Numbered from the stretch's first letter, positions 7,699 to 14,230 are shown. The stretch: DNA of 25,016 bases from G020353235 sp964569555 (GCA_964569555.1 CAZMTT010000011.1:1-25016); one strand, 5' to 3'. Notes: generated by a model from the sequence alone, not told the origin. Numbers and translations are program-made.

Positions 7699-7851
7699 CT
7701 ATTTCTTGAATAAAAGATACGCAGCTTGCAAGCCCACTGCTATGGCAAGCCCAAGGATAACCCAAGCTAAATCGCTTTTACCAATCCACGCTAGCTCGCT
7801 AATCGCTAATACGACCACAATTATCAGGGAAGTCCATAATAGATATTTCAT
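7699..7851 (-). CDS. Small membrane protein (50 aa), unknown
   Basis: MKYLLWTSLIIVVVLAISEL begins a 50-aa peptide with two hydrophobic segments (about 4-20 and 29-47) joined by a short loop AWIGKSDLA, ending in KK. The ATG at 7851 is preceded by GGGAGG about 11 nt upstream. A longer in-frame reading extends to 7992, but it runs through the hairpin and inverted-repeat sequences and has no better start. It probably forms a two-gene unit with the lipoprotein. A TATAAT on the minus strand at 7911-7906 could be its -10, but there is no matching -35. Confidence 0.55.
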   Translation of the reverse strand: MKYLLWTSLIIVVVLAISELAWIGKSDLAWVILGLAIAVGLQAAYLLFKK

Positions 7852-7882
7852 ATTACTTTTCCCCTCCCTAAAACGGCAGTTT

Positions 7883-7902
7883 AAGAGGGCGTTAGCCCTC
7901 TT
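7883..7902. repeat. 8-bp stem-loop repeat
   Basis: AAGAGGGC (7883-7890) and GCCCTCTT (7895-7902) are perfect arms around GTTA. On the plus strand it is followed by a T-rich stretch (TTTCTATTAT), giving it terminator shape, although no plus-strand gene ends here. It lies between the transposase stop and the small membrane gene. The preceding GGCAGTTTAAG resembles the inner part of the right inverted-repeat arm at 12258-12268. Confidence 0.5.
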
Positions 7903-7912
7903 TCTATTATAC

Positions 7913-7997
7913 TCCCCCTCTCCTCGGAGGGGCTTTGCCTTAAAACTCCCAATTTTCAAGCACTTTTGGGGCAACTGGCGTTTTTGCCTCAAAAGTC
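7913..7997 (+). repeat. Left inverted-repeat arm of the element
   Basis: Bases 7913-7947 match the reverse complement of 12261-12295 at 34 of 35 positions. They include a CCCCTC/GAGGGG hairpin and GGCTTTGCCTTAAAACT. Further in, TTGCCTCAAAAGTC (7984-7997) matches the reverse complement of 12222-12235 exactly. The segment between is diverged and about 10 bp longer than in the right arm. The transposase stop (7940-7942) lies within the arm. Confidence 0.75.
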
Positions 7998-9196
7998 TGG
8001 AAGGCAGGTTCTATTCCTAGTTCGTATATAGATTGTATCAGGACACAGATATTATGGCAAAGAATCTTACACAGAACTTCATTGACTTGAGCAATAGGGG
8101 TTTTAGCCCGAACCGAAGCCCCGAACTTGCCTTTTATCATCGAGAAGGTAGTCTCTACATTCGACCTCTTGTGGTAATACTGCAAGAACCTGTCTCGGTT
8201 GAAGTTGTAGAAGTGCCACATACGATTCCACAGACCGTCAAAACCATCTTCCCTATTCCCGATGCCGTTAGTGTTGCTCTTGAATGGAATGAAAGCCTTA
8301 CCACCTACGGCTTGAACTGCATGGAGATTATGGCGACTAGAATAGGCTTTATCCGCCGATACCTCTTGTATCTGGAACGTGCGAGCCGTTGTGTTCACCA
8401 ATTGGGGAAGTTGTGGAGCATCAGCCGTTTCAGTTGGGGTGGCTTCGACACTGGTGACAACGTGGGTTTTCACTCCGCACATCAGGTGGGTTTTTATCCA
8501 TTTTACTTCTTTCCTTATCTTGCCATATTTCTTATCATACCAGCGAGCGTATGTCGAACTGGCAAATCCAGAAGAATCAACGGCGAAGTCAGTTTCAACC
8601 GCTTTCAGTGGAGTAGCACTAAGTTCGATAAGACCCTTGAGCAGAGCTGTCAGTTCAGGGTTTTCAAGATAGCGGTGCGAGCTATTATAGTGAGCTGCTT
8701 TGGTAATAATCCCTGTTTTCTGAGTCTCATCGAGTTCAGAGGCAAATCGGCGACCAGACATGGTGCTATAGGATTTATAAACAAGCCCGAATACCACATC
8801 AGACAGTGGCAATCTCGGACGCCCGAACTTATATTCCGGCTGTTCTATGCTATTACAAAGGTCTCTGAGCAGGGTAACAAAGTGCTCCTGTTCGTGAGTC
8901 TGAGCATTGTTATAAGCCGTCCAGTCTTGATTGTAGGTTACTCTTATAGCCTCGGTATAGGTGGTAGTACCATCGGGCTTGGTTTCCCTCTGAATAACGT
9001 ATTCAACAGCGTGAATATGCTTGCAAGGCTGATGCCTACTCTCGTAATCAGGGCAGGTGCAAAACGGTTCGCCGTGGTCAAGATTTACAATGTAAGAACC
9101 ATTACCAGATTGGGAGGGTACTTTCCAGCCCAGTTTATTTTGTTCAATCTTAGAAGTTGCTGCTATTACCAATCCTCTTTCTTGTCTCGCATCCAT
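7940..9196 (-). CDS. DDE transposase with N-terminal SWIM zinc finger
   Basis: A 418-aa transposase, apparently intact. Near the N-terminus FCTCPDYESRHQPCKHIHA (about residues 44-62) is a SWIM-type CxC...CxH zinc finger, probably for DNA or protein contacts. The RNase H-like catalytic core (IS4/IS5-type DDE fold) follows, with candidate acidic residues in TDFAVDSSGF, EVSADKAYSS and KRSNVETTFSMIKGKFG. The ATG at 9196 is chosen over longer readings because CGGAGGT lies 10 nt upstream and a promoter at 9231-9260 would place the transcript start inside any longer version. The last codons and stop fall in the left inverted-repeat arm. The IS family cannot be fixed without a search. Confidence 0.85.
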   Translation of the reverse strand: MDARQERGLVIAATSKIEQNKLGWKVPSQSGNGSYIVNLDHGEPFCTCPDYESRHQPCKHIHAVEYVIQRETKPDGTTTYTEAIRVTYNQDWTAYNNAQTHEQEHFVTLLRDLCNSIEQPEYKFGRPRLPLSDVVFGLVYKSYSTMSGRRFASELDETQKTGIITKAAHYNSSHRYLENPELTALLKGLIELSATPLKAVETDFAVDSSGFASSTYARWYDKKYGKIRKEVKWIKTHLMCGVKTHVVTSVEATPTETADAPQLPQLVNTTARTFQIQEVSADKAYSSRHNLHAVQAVGGKAFIPFKSNTNGIGNREDGFDGLWNRMWHFYNFNRDRFLQYYHKRSNVETTFSMIKGKFGASVRAKTPIAQVNEVLCKILCHNICVLIQSIYELGIEPAFQTFEAKTPVAPKVLENWEF

Positions 9197-9230
9197 CTTA
9201 ACTTTACCTCCGTATCTCACCTTCACGCCT

Positions 9231-9260
9231 ATAATAGCATACAATGTATGGAGTTGTCAA
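9231..9260 (-). promoter_or_regulatory. Transposase promoter with palindromic operator in the spacer
   Basis: On the minus strand there is TTGACA (9260-9255), an 18-bp spacer and TATTAT (9236-9231). The spacer contains the perfect 6-1-6 palindrome CATACATTGTATG (9250-9238), 4 nt after the -35 and 1 nt before the -10. A repressor bound there would cover the promoter. The same layout occurs in the divergent promoter at 9315-9344. Confidence 0.75.
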
Positions 9261-9314
9261 TACCTTTTGGTGGTATTTTTGTAAAATTTTATAAAAATAT
9301 TTTCTCATTATCTA

Positions 9315-9344
9315 TTGACAATCCCATACAATGTATGGTAGAGT
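9315..9344 (+). promoter_or_regulatory. R-M operon promoter with the same palindromic operator
   Basis: TTGACA (9315-9320), an 18-bp spacer and TAGAGT (9339-9344) form the promoter. The spacer holds CATACAATGTATG (9325-9337), extended by one pair to CCATACAATGTATGG (9324-9338), again 4 nt after the -35 and 1 nt before the -10. Transcription would start within 2-3 nt of the HTH gene ATG at 9353, making the message nearly leaderless. The 54 bp between the two promoters (9261-9314) are very A+T-rich, and no gene is seen there. Confidence 0.75.
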
Positions 9345-9352
9345 TACAGCAA

Positions 9353-9571
9353 ATGAATAAAGATGATGTACAAGCTAAATTAGCCGAGCTTCAACAAAAG
9401 GGATGGACACTAGCAAATATAGCTCGTGAGATAGGTCAAGCTGGTGTAACAGTCGAATCGTGGAACACAGGTAAAAGGTCTCCTGCCAATTTACAGTCGG
9501 TTCTTGCTTCGCTCGACCGACTAATGAAGATAAAACGTATTCCCAAAAAGAAGATATACGGGAATCAATAA
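9353..9571 (+). CDS. Small HTH regulator of the R-M operon (controller-like)
   Basis: A 72-aa protein, basic at its C-terminus. Residues about 16-45 (KGWTLANIAREIGQAGVTVE, then SWNTGKRSP) fit a helix-turn-helix of the Xre/Cro type; a helical segment and a KIKRIPKKKIYG tail follow. The reading frame stays open far upstream, but that part is antisense to the transposase. An in-frame ATG at 9335 lies inside the operator and upstream of the -10, so 9353 is the first usable start. Its stop overlaps the methylase ATG by one base (TAATG). Gene order resembles C-protein controlled R-M systems, so it is the obvious candidate for binding the two palindromes. This is inference. Confidence 0.72.
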   Translation: MNKDDVQAKLAELQQKGWTLANIAREIGQAGVTVESWNTGKRSPANLQSVLASLDRLMKIKRIPKKKIYGNQ

Positions 9572-11544
9572 TGGCATATAACAAATCAAATCTATTTTGT
9601 GAGATGACTTCTCTCACCAATGAGAGTGATGTTGAGCAGTTCTTTGTTATAAGGTTACTCACAGCCCTGGGCTACGATGATGCAAATATAAAGACAAAGA
9701 CTTCACTCAGTGCAATGGTCATCGGGAAGGGAGCAAAGAAAGAAAACTACAAGCCCGACTACGTCTGTTTCCATGATAAGAAACCAAAGATAGTAATAGA
9801 TGCTAAGAATCCAGCAGAGAATCTGGATGACTTCACATATCAAGTAGCTGGATATGCTCTCGCACTCAACAGCAAATTCAAGGGAGAGAAACCAGTCCGC
9901 TTTACCATTTTAACCAATGGCATACACTTCAAGTTGTACAAGTGGGACGAAGAAGACCCTTTGTTGGTCATGCACTTTGAAGACTTCCAGAAGGATAATA
10001 AGAAGTATAAGAATCTATACGACCTCATATCCTTCGATAGCATCAAGCAACAAACTGGAAAAGATGAAATTACTATTCAAAACTTCTTGTCGAAACCATC
10101 TGTTCAAGAAGTGAAGAATGCATTTAATAAGTGCCATCGTACTATCTGGAAGAAAGAAAAAATTAGCCCAACAGATGCCTTTTACGAGTTTTCAAAGATT
10201 ATCTTTGTTAAACTCAATGAAGATAAAAGGATACGGGACATTATAGATAGCGGTATGCCATTAAAGCGTGGAGACTTCAAATTCTCTATTGAATGGCTAT
10301 CAGAGCGTGAAACAGAAACTGATAATCCGTTAAGTACTATCTTGTTTGCTGAGTTGCAGAAAGATTTACGGGAACAGATTGAGAAAAAGAAAAAGAAGCC
10401 CATCTTTCCGCCTAATGAGGGCATAGACCTCAAAGCACCCACCATAAAAGAAGCTGTAAGAATATTGCAGAACTATGATTTATACACGATTGACGAAGAC
10501 CTCAATGGGCGGATGTTTGAAACGTTCCTAAATGCCACTATTCGAGGGCGAGAACTGGGACAGTATTTTACGCCAAGAAAAGTTGTTAAATTTATGACCA
10601 AACTGGCTAATCTAAGAATTGAACGTGGCGATGGGCAAATAAAGGTTGATTCTATCCTTGATGCCTGTTGTGGTAGTGGCGGCTTCTTAATAGACGCTAT
10701 GGCTGACTTAATTGATAAAGTTAAAGGTAATCCGGCTTTGATGCCGTATATGGATGATGCTTTCGAAACCATCAAGACGAAGTCGGTATTTGGTATTGAA
10801 GCGAACCCTAAGATTTCACGCATTGCCAGAATGAATATGTATGTTCACGGGGATGGTGGAGCAAGAATCTACTGTGCTGATTCCTTAGACAAGAATATTG
10901 CGGTGAAGATGGGAACCACACCGGAACTGAAATGGGAACTTGAGGAACTCAGACAAATAATGGTTGTTGAAGACAAGAAATTTGATGTTGTAGTAACTAA
11001 CCCACCCTTTAGTATGGCGTATCATAGTAAAGAGAAAGACGAGAAGGATATTTTAGAGCAGTATGGGAGTGCCGATAAGAAAGAAAATCTGTCCTATAAA
11101 GAAGGCACAAAAAAAATCAAAACATCGGTAAAATCTAATGTCTTATTTGTTGCTCGATATGCTGACTTACTTAGGAGTGGCGGAAGGTTGCTCATCATAC
11201 TTGATAATTCTGTTCTCAACAGTTACAGCCATAAAGAGTACCGTGAATATATCAGGCGCAATTATCTCATAAAAGCCGTGTTTCAATTGCCAACACACAC
11301 ATTTGTAAACCAAGAGGCAGGTGGTATTACCTCTATTCTGTATTTAGAGAAGCGCCTCAGCGCAGACCAAAAGCAGCCTCCCGTATTCGCACGAGTAATT
11401 GAGAGGGTAGGTCATGACACTTCGGGTAAAGAAGTAAATGTTGATGACTTTGGGCTGGTGCTAAGTGAATACGAAAGGTATGAACGTGAAGGCAAACTCT
11501 ATGAGGGGGGGGGTACATCCTATATCGCCTTACGAACACGATAA
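9571..11544 (+). CDS. Nuclease-methylase polypeptide of a type IIG/I-like R-M system
   Basis: A 657-aa protein. The N-terminus (about residues 15-150) resembles the HsdR-N type PD-(D/E)xK nuclease: PDYV (62-65) followed by IDAK (76-79) gives the D...DxK pattern. The central and C-terminal part is an N6-adenine methylase of the HsdM type: GQYFTPRKVVKFM from residue 330, motif I DACCGSGGF from 364 and motif IV NPPF from 477. A single chain would therefore cut and methylate, as in type IIG enzymes. The frame runs through a nine-G tract (11505-11513) and stops 31 nt later, while the specificity domain continues in the next frame. The last residues (TSYIALRTR) are probably an out-of-frame tail. 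Translation is coupled to the HTH gene. Confidence 0.85.
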   Translation: MAYNKSNLFCEMTSLTNESDVEQFFVIRLLTALGYDDANIKTKTSLSAMVIGKGAKKENYKPDYVCFHDKKPKIVIDAKNPAENLDDFTYQVAGYALALNSKFKGEKPVRFTILTNGIHFKLYKWDEEDPLLVMHFEDFQKDNKKYKNLYDLISFDSIKQQTGKDEITIQNFLSKPSVQEVKNAFNKCHRTIWKKEKISPTDAFYEFSKIIFVKLNEDKRIRDIIDSGMPLKRGDFKFSIEWLSERETETDNPLSTILFAELQKDLREQIEKKKKKPIFPPNEGIDLKAPTIKEAVRILQNYDLYTIDEDLNGRMFETFLNATIRGRELGQYFTPRKVVKFMTKLANLRIERGDGQIKVDSILDACCGSGGFLIDAMADLIDKVKGNPALMPYMDDAFETIKTKSVFGIEANPKISRIARMNMYVHGDGGARIYCADSLDKNIAVKMGTTPELKWELEELRQIMVVEDKKFDVVVTNPPFSMAYHSKEKDEKDILEQYGSADKKENLSYKEGTKKIKTSVKSNVLFVARYADLLRSGGRLLIILDNSVLNSYSHKEYREYIRRNYLIKAVFQLPTHTFVNQEAGGITSILYLEKRLSADQKQPPVFARVIERVGHDTSGKEVNVDDFGLVLSEYERYEREGKLYEGGGTSYIALRTR

Positions 11545-12223
11545 TCTCTTTCTCATAAGTCCAGAGAAACTAGGAGACAGGATTGATGTATTCTTTCATC
11601 AACCGAGTTATCATGCACTCCTAAAAATGCTTAAAGAGAAAGATGCTCAAAAGAGTTGTACTCTTATGAGATTGAGTGATTTTGAGAAAATAAAAAATCT
11701 CAAACTTAATAAAAAAGAAGATGTAAAGCAATACAAATACATAGAGATTAGTTCAATTGATGGGGAACGAGGATTCATTATCAATGGTGAATGGGATGAG
11801 GGAACGAGGGGGCAGCTTGCTGACCGAGCTAAACTACTCATAAAAGAAAATGATGTTCTATTTTCCAAACCATTCCGTTCATTGAAGAAAGTTGCTGTTA
11901 TTCCTCAAGAACTTGATGGGCAACTTGCCAGCAGTGGCTTTTACGGCATCCGACCAAAAGATTACTCTGAGGCGTGCCTTCTTTGGGCGATATTTCGTTC
12001 CGACATAATCCAAAAACAATTGTTGCACTTATCTTCGGGTTATACACAGCGAGAACTAAATGAAGAATACCTTAAAGAGTATCTTGTAATCCCCATCCCG
12101 TCTAATAAAGACACCATAGCCAAACAGATAGCACTTGAAATAGAAAAGGCAAGACAGGCAAGGTCACAGGAACTAGAGTCTATAGGCAATATTATTAAAG
12201 CCCCTCTAATTATTATGAAGTGA
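11465..12223 (+). CDS. Specificity (TRD) segment, out of frame with the methylase
   Basis: An open frame encoding a single target-recognition domain of the HsdS type. HDNLFLISPEKLGDRIDVFF leads into the TRD, with YKYIEISSIDGERG (typical HsdS beta region), GQLASSGFYGIRP, and a conserved helical end (LNEEYLKEYLVIPIPS, then a long charged helix). There is one TRD, not two. The first ATG in this frame (11465) lies inside the methylase gene and lacks a ribosome site; the natural N-terminus is more likely the methylase itself. Dropping one G from the 11505-11513 tract joins the frames into a protein of about 880 aa (nuclease-methylase-TRD). The stop TGA (12221-12223) abuts the right repeat arm. Confidence 0.75.
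   Translation: MNTKGMNVKANSMRGGVHPISPYEHDNLFLISPEKLGDRIDVFFHQPSYHALLKMLKEKDAQKSCTLMRLSDFEKIKNLKLNKKEDVKQYKYIEISSIDGERGFIINGEWDEGTRGQLADRAKLLIKENDVLFSKPFRSLKKVAVIPQELDGQLASSGFYGIRPKDYSEACLLWAIFRSDIIQKQLLHLSSGYTQRELNEEYLKEYLVIPIPSNKDTIAKQIALEIEKARQARSQELESIGNIIKAPLIIMK
11505..11513 (+). repeat. Poly-G tract (G9) at the methylase/specificity junction
   Basis: Nine consecutive Gs lie in otherwise A+T-rich coding sequence, exactly where the methylase and specificity frames part. With nine Gs the methylase reads GAG GGG GGG GGT ACA and stops at 11544. With eight (or eleven) it would read on through GTA CAT CCT into the TRD. This is the geometry of a contingency (slipped-strand) switch. A homopolymer sequencing error is the alternative. 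Confidence 0.8.
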
Positions 12224-12295
12224 CTTTTGAGGCAACTGCCTGACTTTCAAGGCAAGTGGCAGTTTTAAGGCAAAGCCCCTCGGAGGAGAGGGGGA
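12222..12295 (-). repeat. Right inverted-repeat arm of the element
   Basis: This is the inverted counterpart of the arm at 7913-7997. Bases 12261-12295 match at 34 of 35 positions and 12222-12235 match exactly. The part between resembles a shortened, diverged version of the transposase 3' end (ACTTTTGAGGCAA... GTTTTAAGGC). It could be a terminal repeat or a relic of a second insertion-sequence end. Confidence 0.72.
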
Positions 12296-12318
12296 TAAAG
12301 GGGGTGAGGTCAATGACC

Positions 12319-13518
12319 TTATACCCACCTTGTTCGCTTGCTCTGGCTCTTGGCGGAGGTGAGGGTGGGGAGGCGTTCCTCGACCAGTAATGACTCCACC
12401 AGCTGCCAGAAGTTCTCCCGGTCGGCGGTGGTGATTACCGCCTGCTCGTGGGCTTCGCTCAGCGCCACCGGGTAGCCCAGCCCACGCCGGCACTGGTCCA
12501 GAACCAGACTGTGAACCAGACTAAGCAGGCTCTCATCAGTGGCGACCCATTTCGGCATCTCTATCCGGGCGACCTCATCCTCCAGCCTGATATAGGCAAA
12601 ACAGACCTGGTGCTCACCGTAGTGCTTGCGCACTACCGATGACTGGCTGATAAAGACGGGTGACCTCTGCCCTTCACGCAATAGATTAAAGAAAAGCTCC
12701 CGGTCCTGAACCCCGGCTACTTTATCGCACTCTTTTTCTTTACCCGGCGGGCAGTTAAGGTCACAGTCGGGAGGCTCATAGGGGCACAAGGCAAGGCGGA
12801 GCACATTGACCACATCGGTGCTGCGGGGGAAGCTGATGTAGCTGGCCAGGGCGAGCCGCCTCTGCTGGCTTAGCTTTTTCAGTGCCTCAAGGTGGCGGAG
12901 AAAGCCCTCCCCCAGCATTGCCCCGGTGACAAAATCGGGGTAAGCCTCCAGCCCCCACAGGATAAGCGAGCCATCAACCAGTGCCAGCAGTGGGCTGTCT
13001 TGGGGCAGCTCGGCCGCCAGCTCGGCCAGCTGGCGGCACTCTTCAACCGCCCGCTTGATGCCGAGCAGCGTCCCTTCAATGAGCTGCTCCCGCCCCTTAG
13101 CCGGCACGATTACCAGGTCTTTATCCTCGGCATAGAGGCGGGGAAAGCTATCCAGGACAGCGCTAGGCTCCGCCCCGTAGTGAAGCATAGCCACGCCGAT
13201 ATTGATTAAGTAGCACCGGGTGGACTTATGGCGGTCAACATCAATATGGGAGCCATCAGTGGCCAGAATATTGAATTCCGGGGGCGGGGGCGGGGCGGCA
13301 TAGCCCTGACTGAGCCCGTCCATTAAATCGGCCACCAGCCAGGTAATCTTGCCCCGACTGACGGCGATTTTGCGCTTCAGGTCATTAAGGTCAATGGCCT
13401 GGCTACCGGCAATCTCCAGGGCATACTGCCGACGACGGTCTCTCTCTTCAGTGCCCGCTCTCAGCCGGGCAACCATACCACCGACCTGCGCCGCCAGCTT
13501 GCTTAAATCCAGTGACAT
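12319..13518 (-). CDS. nurA: NurA-domain nuclease
   Basis: A 399-aa protein with the NurA (RNase H-like) nuclease fold. NurA is a Mn-dependent 5'-3' nuclease that acts with the HerA translocase on DNA ends. The characteristic first acidic motif is LATDGSHID (Asp88), a second acidic site lies in LALVDGS (Asp182), and the C-terminal GYPVALSEAHEQAVI segment (about 353-367) is the usual final motif. An N-terminal helical stretch (about 5-75) precedes the core. It is on the same strand as herA and the HAS-barrel gene, upstream of them, with 5.3 kb of accessory DNA between. It has its own promoter at 13549-13578. ATG 13518 has only a weak purine-rich ribosome site. Confidence 0.85.
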   Translation of the reverse strand: MSLDLSKLAAQVGGMVARLRAGTEERDRRRQYALEIAGSQAIDLNDLKRKIAVSRGKITWLVADLMDGLSQGYAAPPPPPEFNILATDGSHIDVDRHKSTRCYLINIGVAMLHYGAEPSAVLDSFPRLYAEDKDLVIVPAKGREQLIEGTLLGIKRAVEECRQLAELAAELPQDSPLLALVDGSLILWGLEAYPDFVTGAMLGEGFLRHLEALKKLSQQRRLALASYISFPRSTDVVNVLRLALCPYEPPDCDLNCPPGKEKECDKVAGVQDRELFFNLLREGQRSPVFISQSSVVRKHYGEHQVCFAYIRLEDEVARIEMPKWVATDESLLSLVHSLVLDQCRRGLGYPVALSEAHEQAVITTADRENFWQLVESLLVEERLPTLTSAKSQSKRTRWV

Positions 13519-13548
13519 TTCTTACTATCTGACCAATCTCTATGCCAC

Positions 13549-13578
13549 AGTATAAAGCATCAAAGTCAGCTAACTCAA
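13549..13578 (-). promoter_or_regulatory. Probable nurA promoter
   Basis: On the minus strand there is TTGAGT (13578-13573), an 18-bp spacer and TATACT (13554-13549). The start would fall near 13542, leaving a leader of about 24 nt to the nurA ATG. It lies back to back with the lysE promoter. Confidence 0.55.
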
Positions 13579-13591
13579 GCCAAAACAAGTA

Positions 13592-13600
13592 TGCTACAAT
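13592..13600 (+). promoter_or_regulatory. Extended -10 promoter of lysE-acuC
   Basis: TGCTACAAT is an extended -10 (TGn plus TACAAT). There is no good -35, as is common for extended -10 promoters. It ends 9 nt before the ATG at 13610, so the message would have almost no leader. Confidence 0.5.
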
Positions 13601-13609
13601 GAAGCCAAT

Positions 13610-14221
13610 ATGCTGCCCATTATCCTGAGTGTGGTCGTCATTTCCCTCTCCGGGGTAATGGCACCGGGGCCGATGTTTGCCGTAACCCTGGCCAAAAGCT
13701 ACCGCTCGCCGTGGGCGGGGGCACTGGTATCCCTGGGGCATGCCATCATTGAAGTCCCCCTGATACTGCTCATCTACTTCGGCTTTGCCCAGTTCTTTCA
13801 GAACAGTATGGTCCAGTTCGGCTTGAGCATCGCCGGGGGCGGCATGATTATCTGGCTCGGCATTGCCATGTTTCGCTCCCGAACCGAGGTAGTCCGTCAG
13901 GGCAAAGACCTGCCCTATAATGCCTTTGTTGCCGGCATCCTGACCAGCGGCTTCAATCCCTTCTTCCTGGTCTGGTGGGCGACCATCGGCAGTATGCTGG
14001 TGATGAAGTTTCTCGACTTCGGCACCACCGGCTTGATTATCTTCATTATTGTGCACTGGTTTTGTGATTTCGCCTGGCTGTCGCTGGTCTCAATATTTAT
14101 CTACCGCACCCACTCCCTCTGGAACCGAAAGTTTCAGGAGTGGCTCTTTATCGCCTGCAGCCTGTTACTGGTGGGCTTCGGGGGTTGGTTTGTCTACTCC
14201 GGAATTCAGATAGTAATCTAA
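13610..14221 (+). CDS. LysE/RhtB-family exporter
   Basis: A 203-aa cytoplasmic-membrane protein with six hydrophobic segments, the normal size for LysE-type amino acid or small-metabolite exporters. The family's N-terminal signature is present as VVISLSGVMAPGPMFAVTLAKS (about residues 8-29), and the central GFNPFFLVWW (about 109-118) matches the conserved N-P element. The substrate cannot be predicted. No Shine-Dalgarno precedes the ATG, consistent with a nearly leaderless transcript. Its stop overlaps the AAGGAG ribosome site of the acuC-like gene 9 nt downstream, so the two are almost certainly co-transcribed. Confidence 0.88.
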   Translation: MLPIILSVVVISLSGVMAPGPMFAVTLAKSYRSPWAGALVSLGHAIIEVPLILLIYFGFAQFFQNSMVQFGLSIAGGGMIIWLGIAMFRSRTEVVRQGKDLPYNAFVAGILTSGFNPFFLVWWATIGSMLVMKFLDFGTTGLIIFIIVHWFCDFAWLSLVSIFIYRTHSLWNRKFQEWLFIACSLLLVGFGGWFVYSGIQIVI

Positions 14222-14230
14222 GGAGCGCCG

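Larger units (their letters stand above)
7913..12295. mobile_element. Putative transposable element carrying a restriction-modification system
   Basis: A segment of about 4.4 kb bounded by inverted repeats and visibly richer in A+T than the chromosome around it (AAA, AAT and TTT codons dominate, whereas flanking genes use GCC, CTG and GGC). It holds a DDE transposase on the minus strand and, divergently, an HTH regulator, a nuclease-methylase and a specificity segment. The transposase stop and the specificity stop lie inside the two repeat arms. No convincing target-site duplication was found at the outer edges, so the exact boundaries, and whether it moves as one unit, are inferred. Confidence 0.55.

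Noticed and set aside
8033..9352. Long plus-strand reading frame (open from 8033 to 9571) antisense to the transposase
   Set aside because: It is the shadow of the transposase codons. Its translation has no family features until the HTH part, which begins at 9353 behind a promoter. Only 9353-9571 is kept.
7905..12303. Target-site duplication flanking the element
   Set aside because: The bases outside the two arms (ending TTATAC on the left, starting TAAAGG on the right) share no convincing direct repeat of usual length.
12206..12493. Minus-strand frame running through the right repeat arm into the nurA end
   Set aside because: It is antisense to the specificity end and overlaps nurA in another frame; its resemblance to the frame at 7706-8020 comes only from the shared repeat.
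13448..14056. Minus-strand frame opposite lysE
   Set aside because: It is antisense to a well-supported transporter and overlaps the nurA start.
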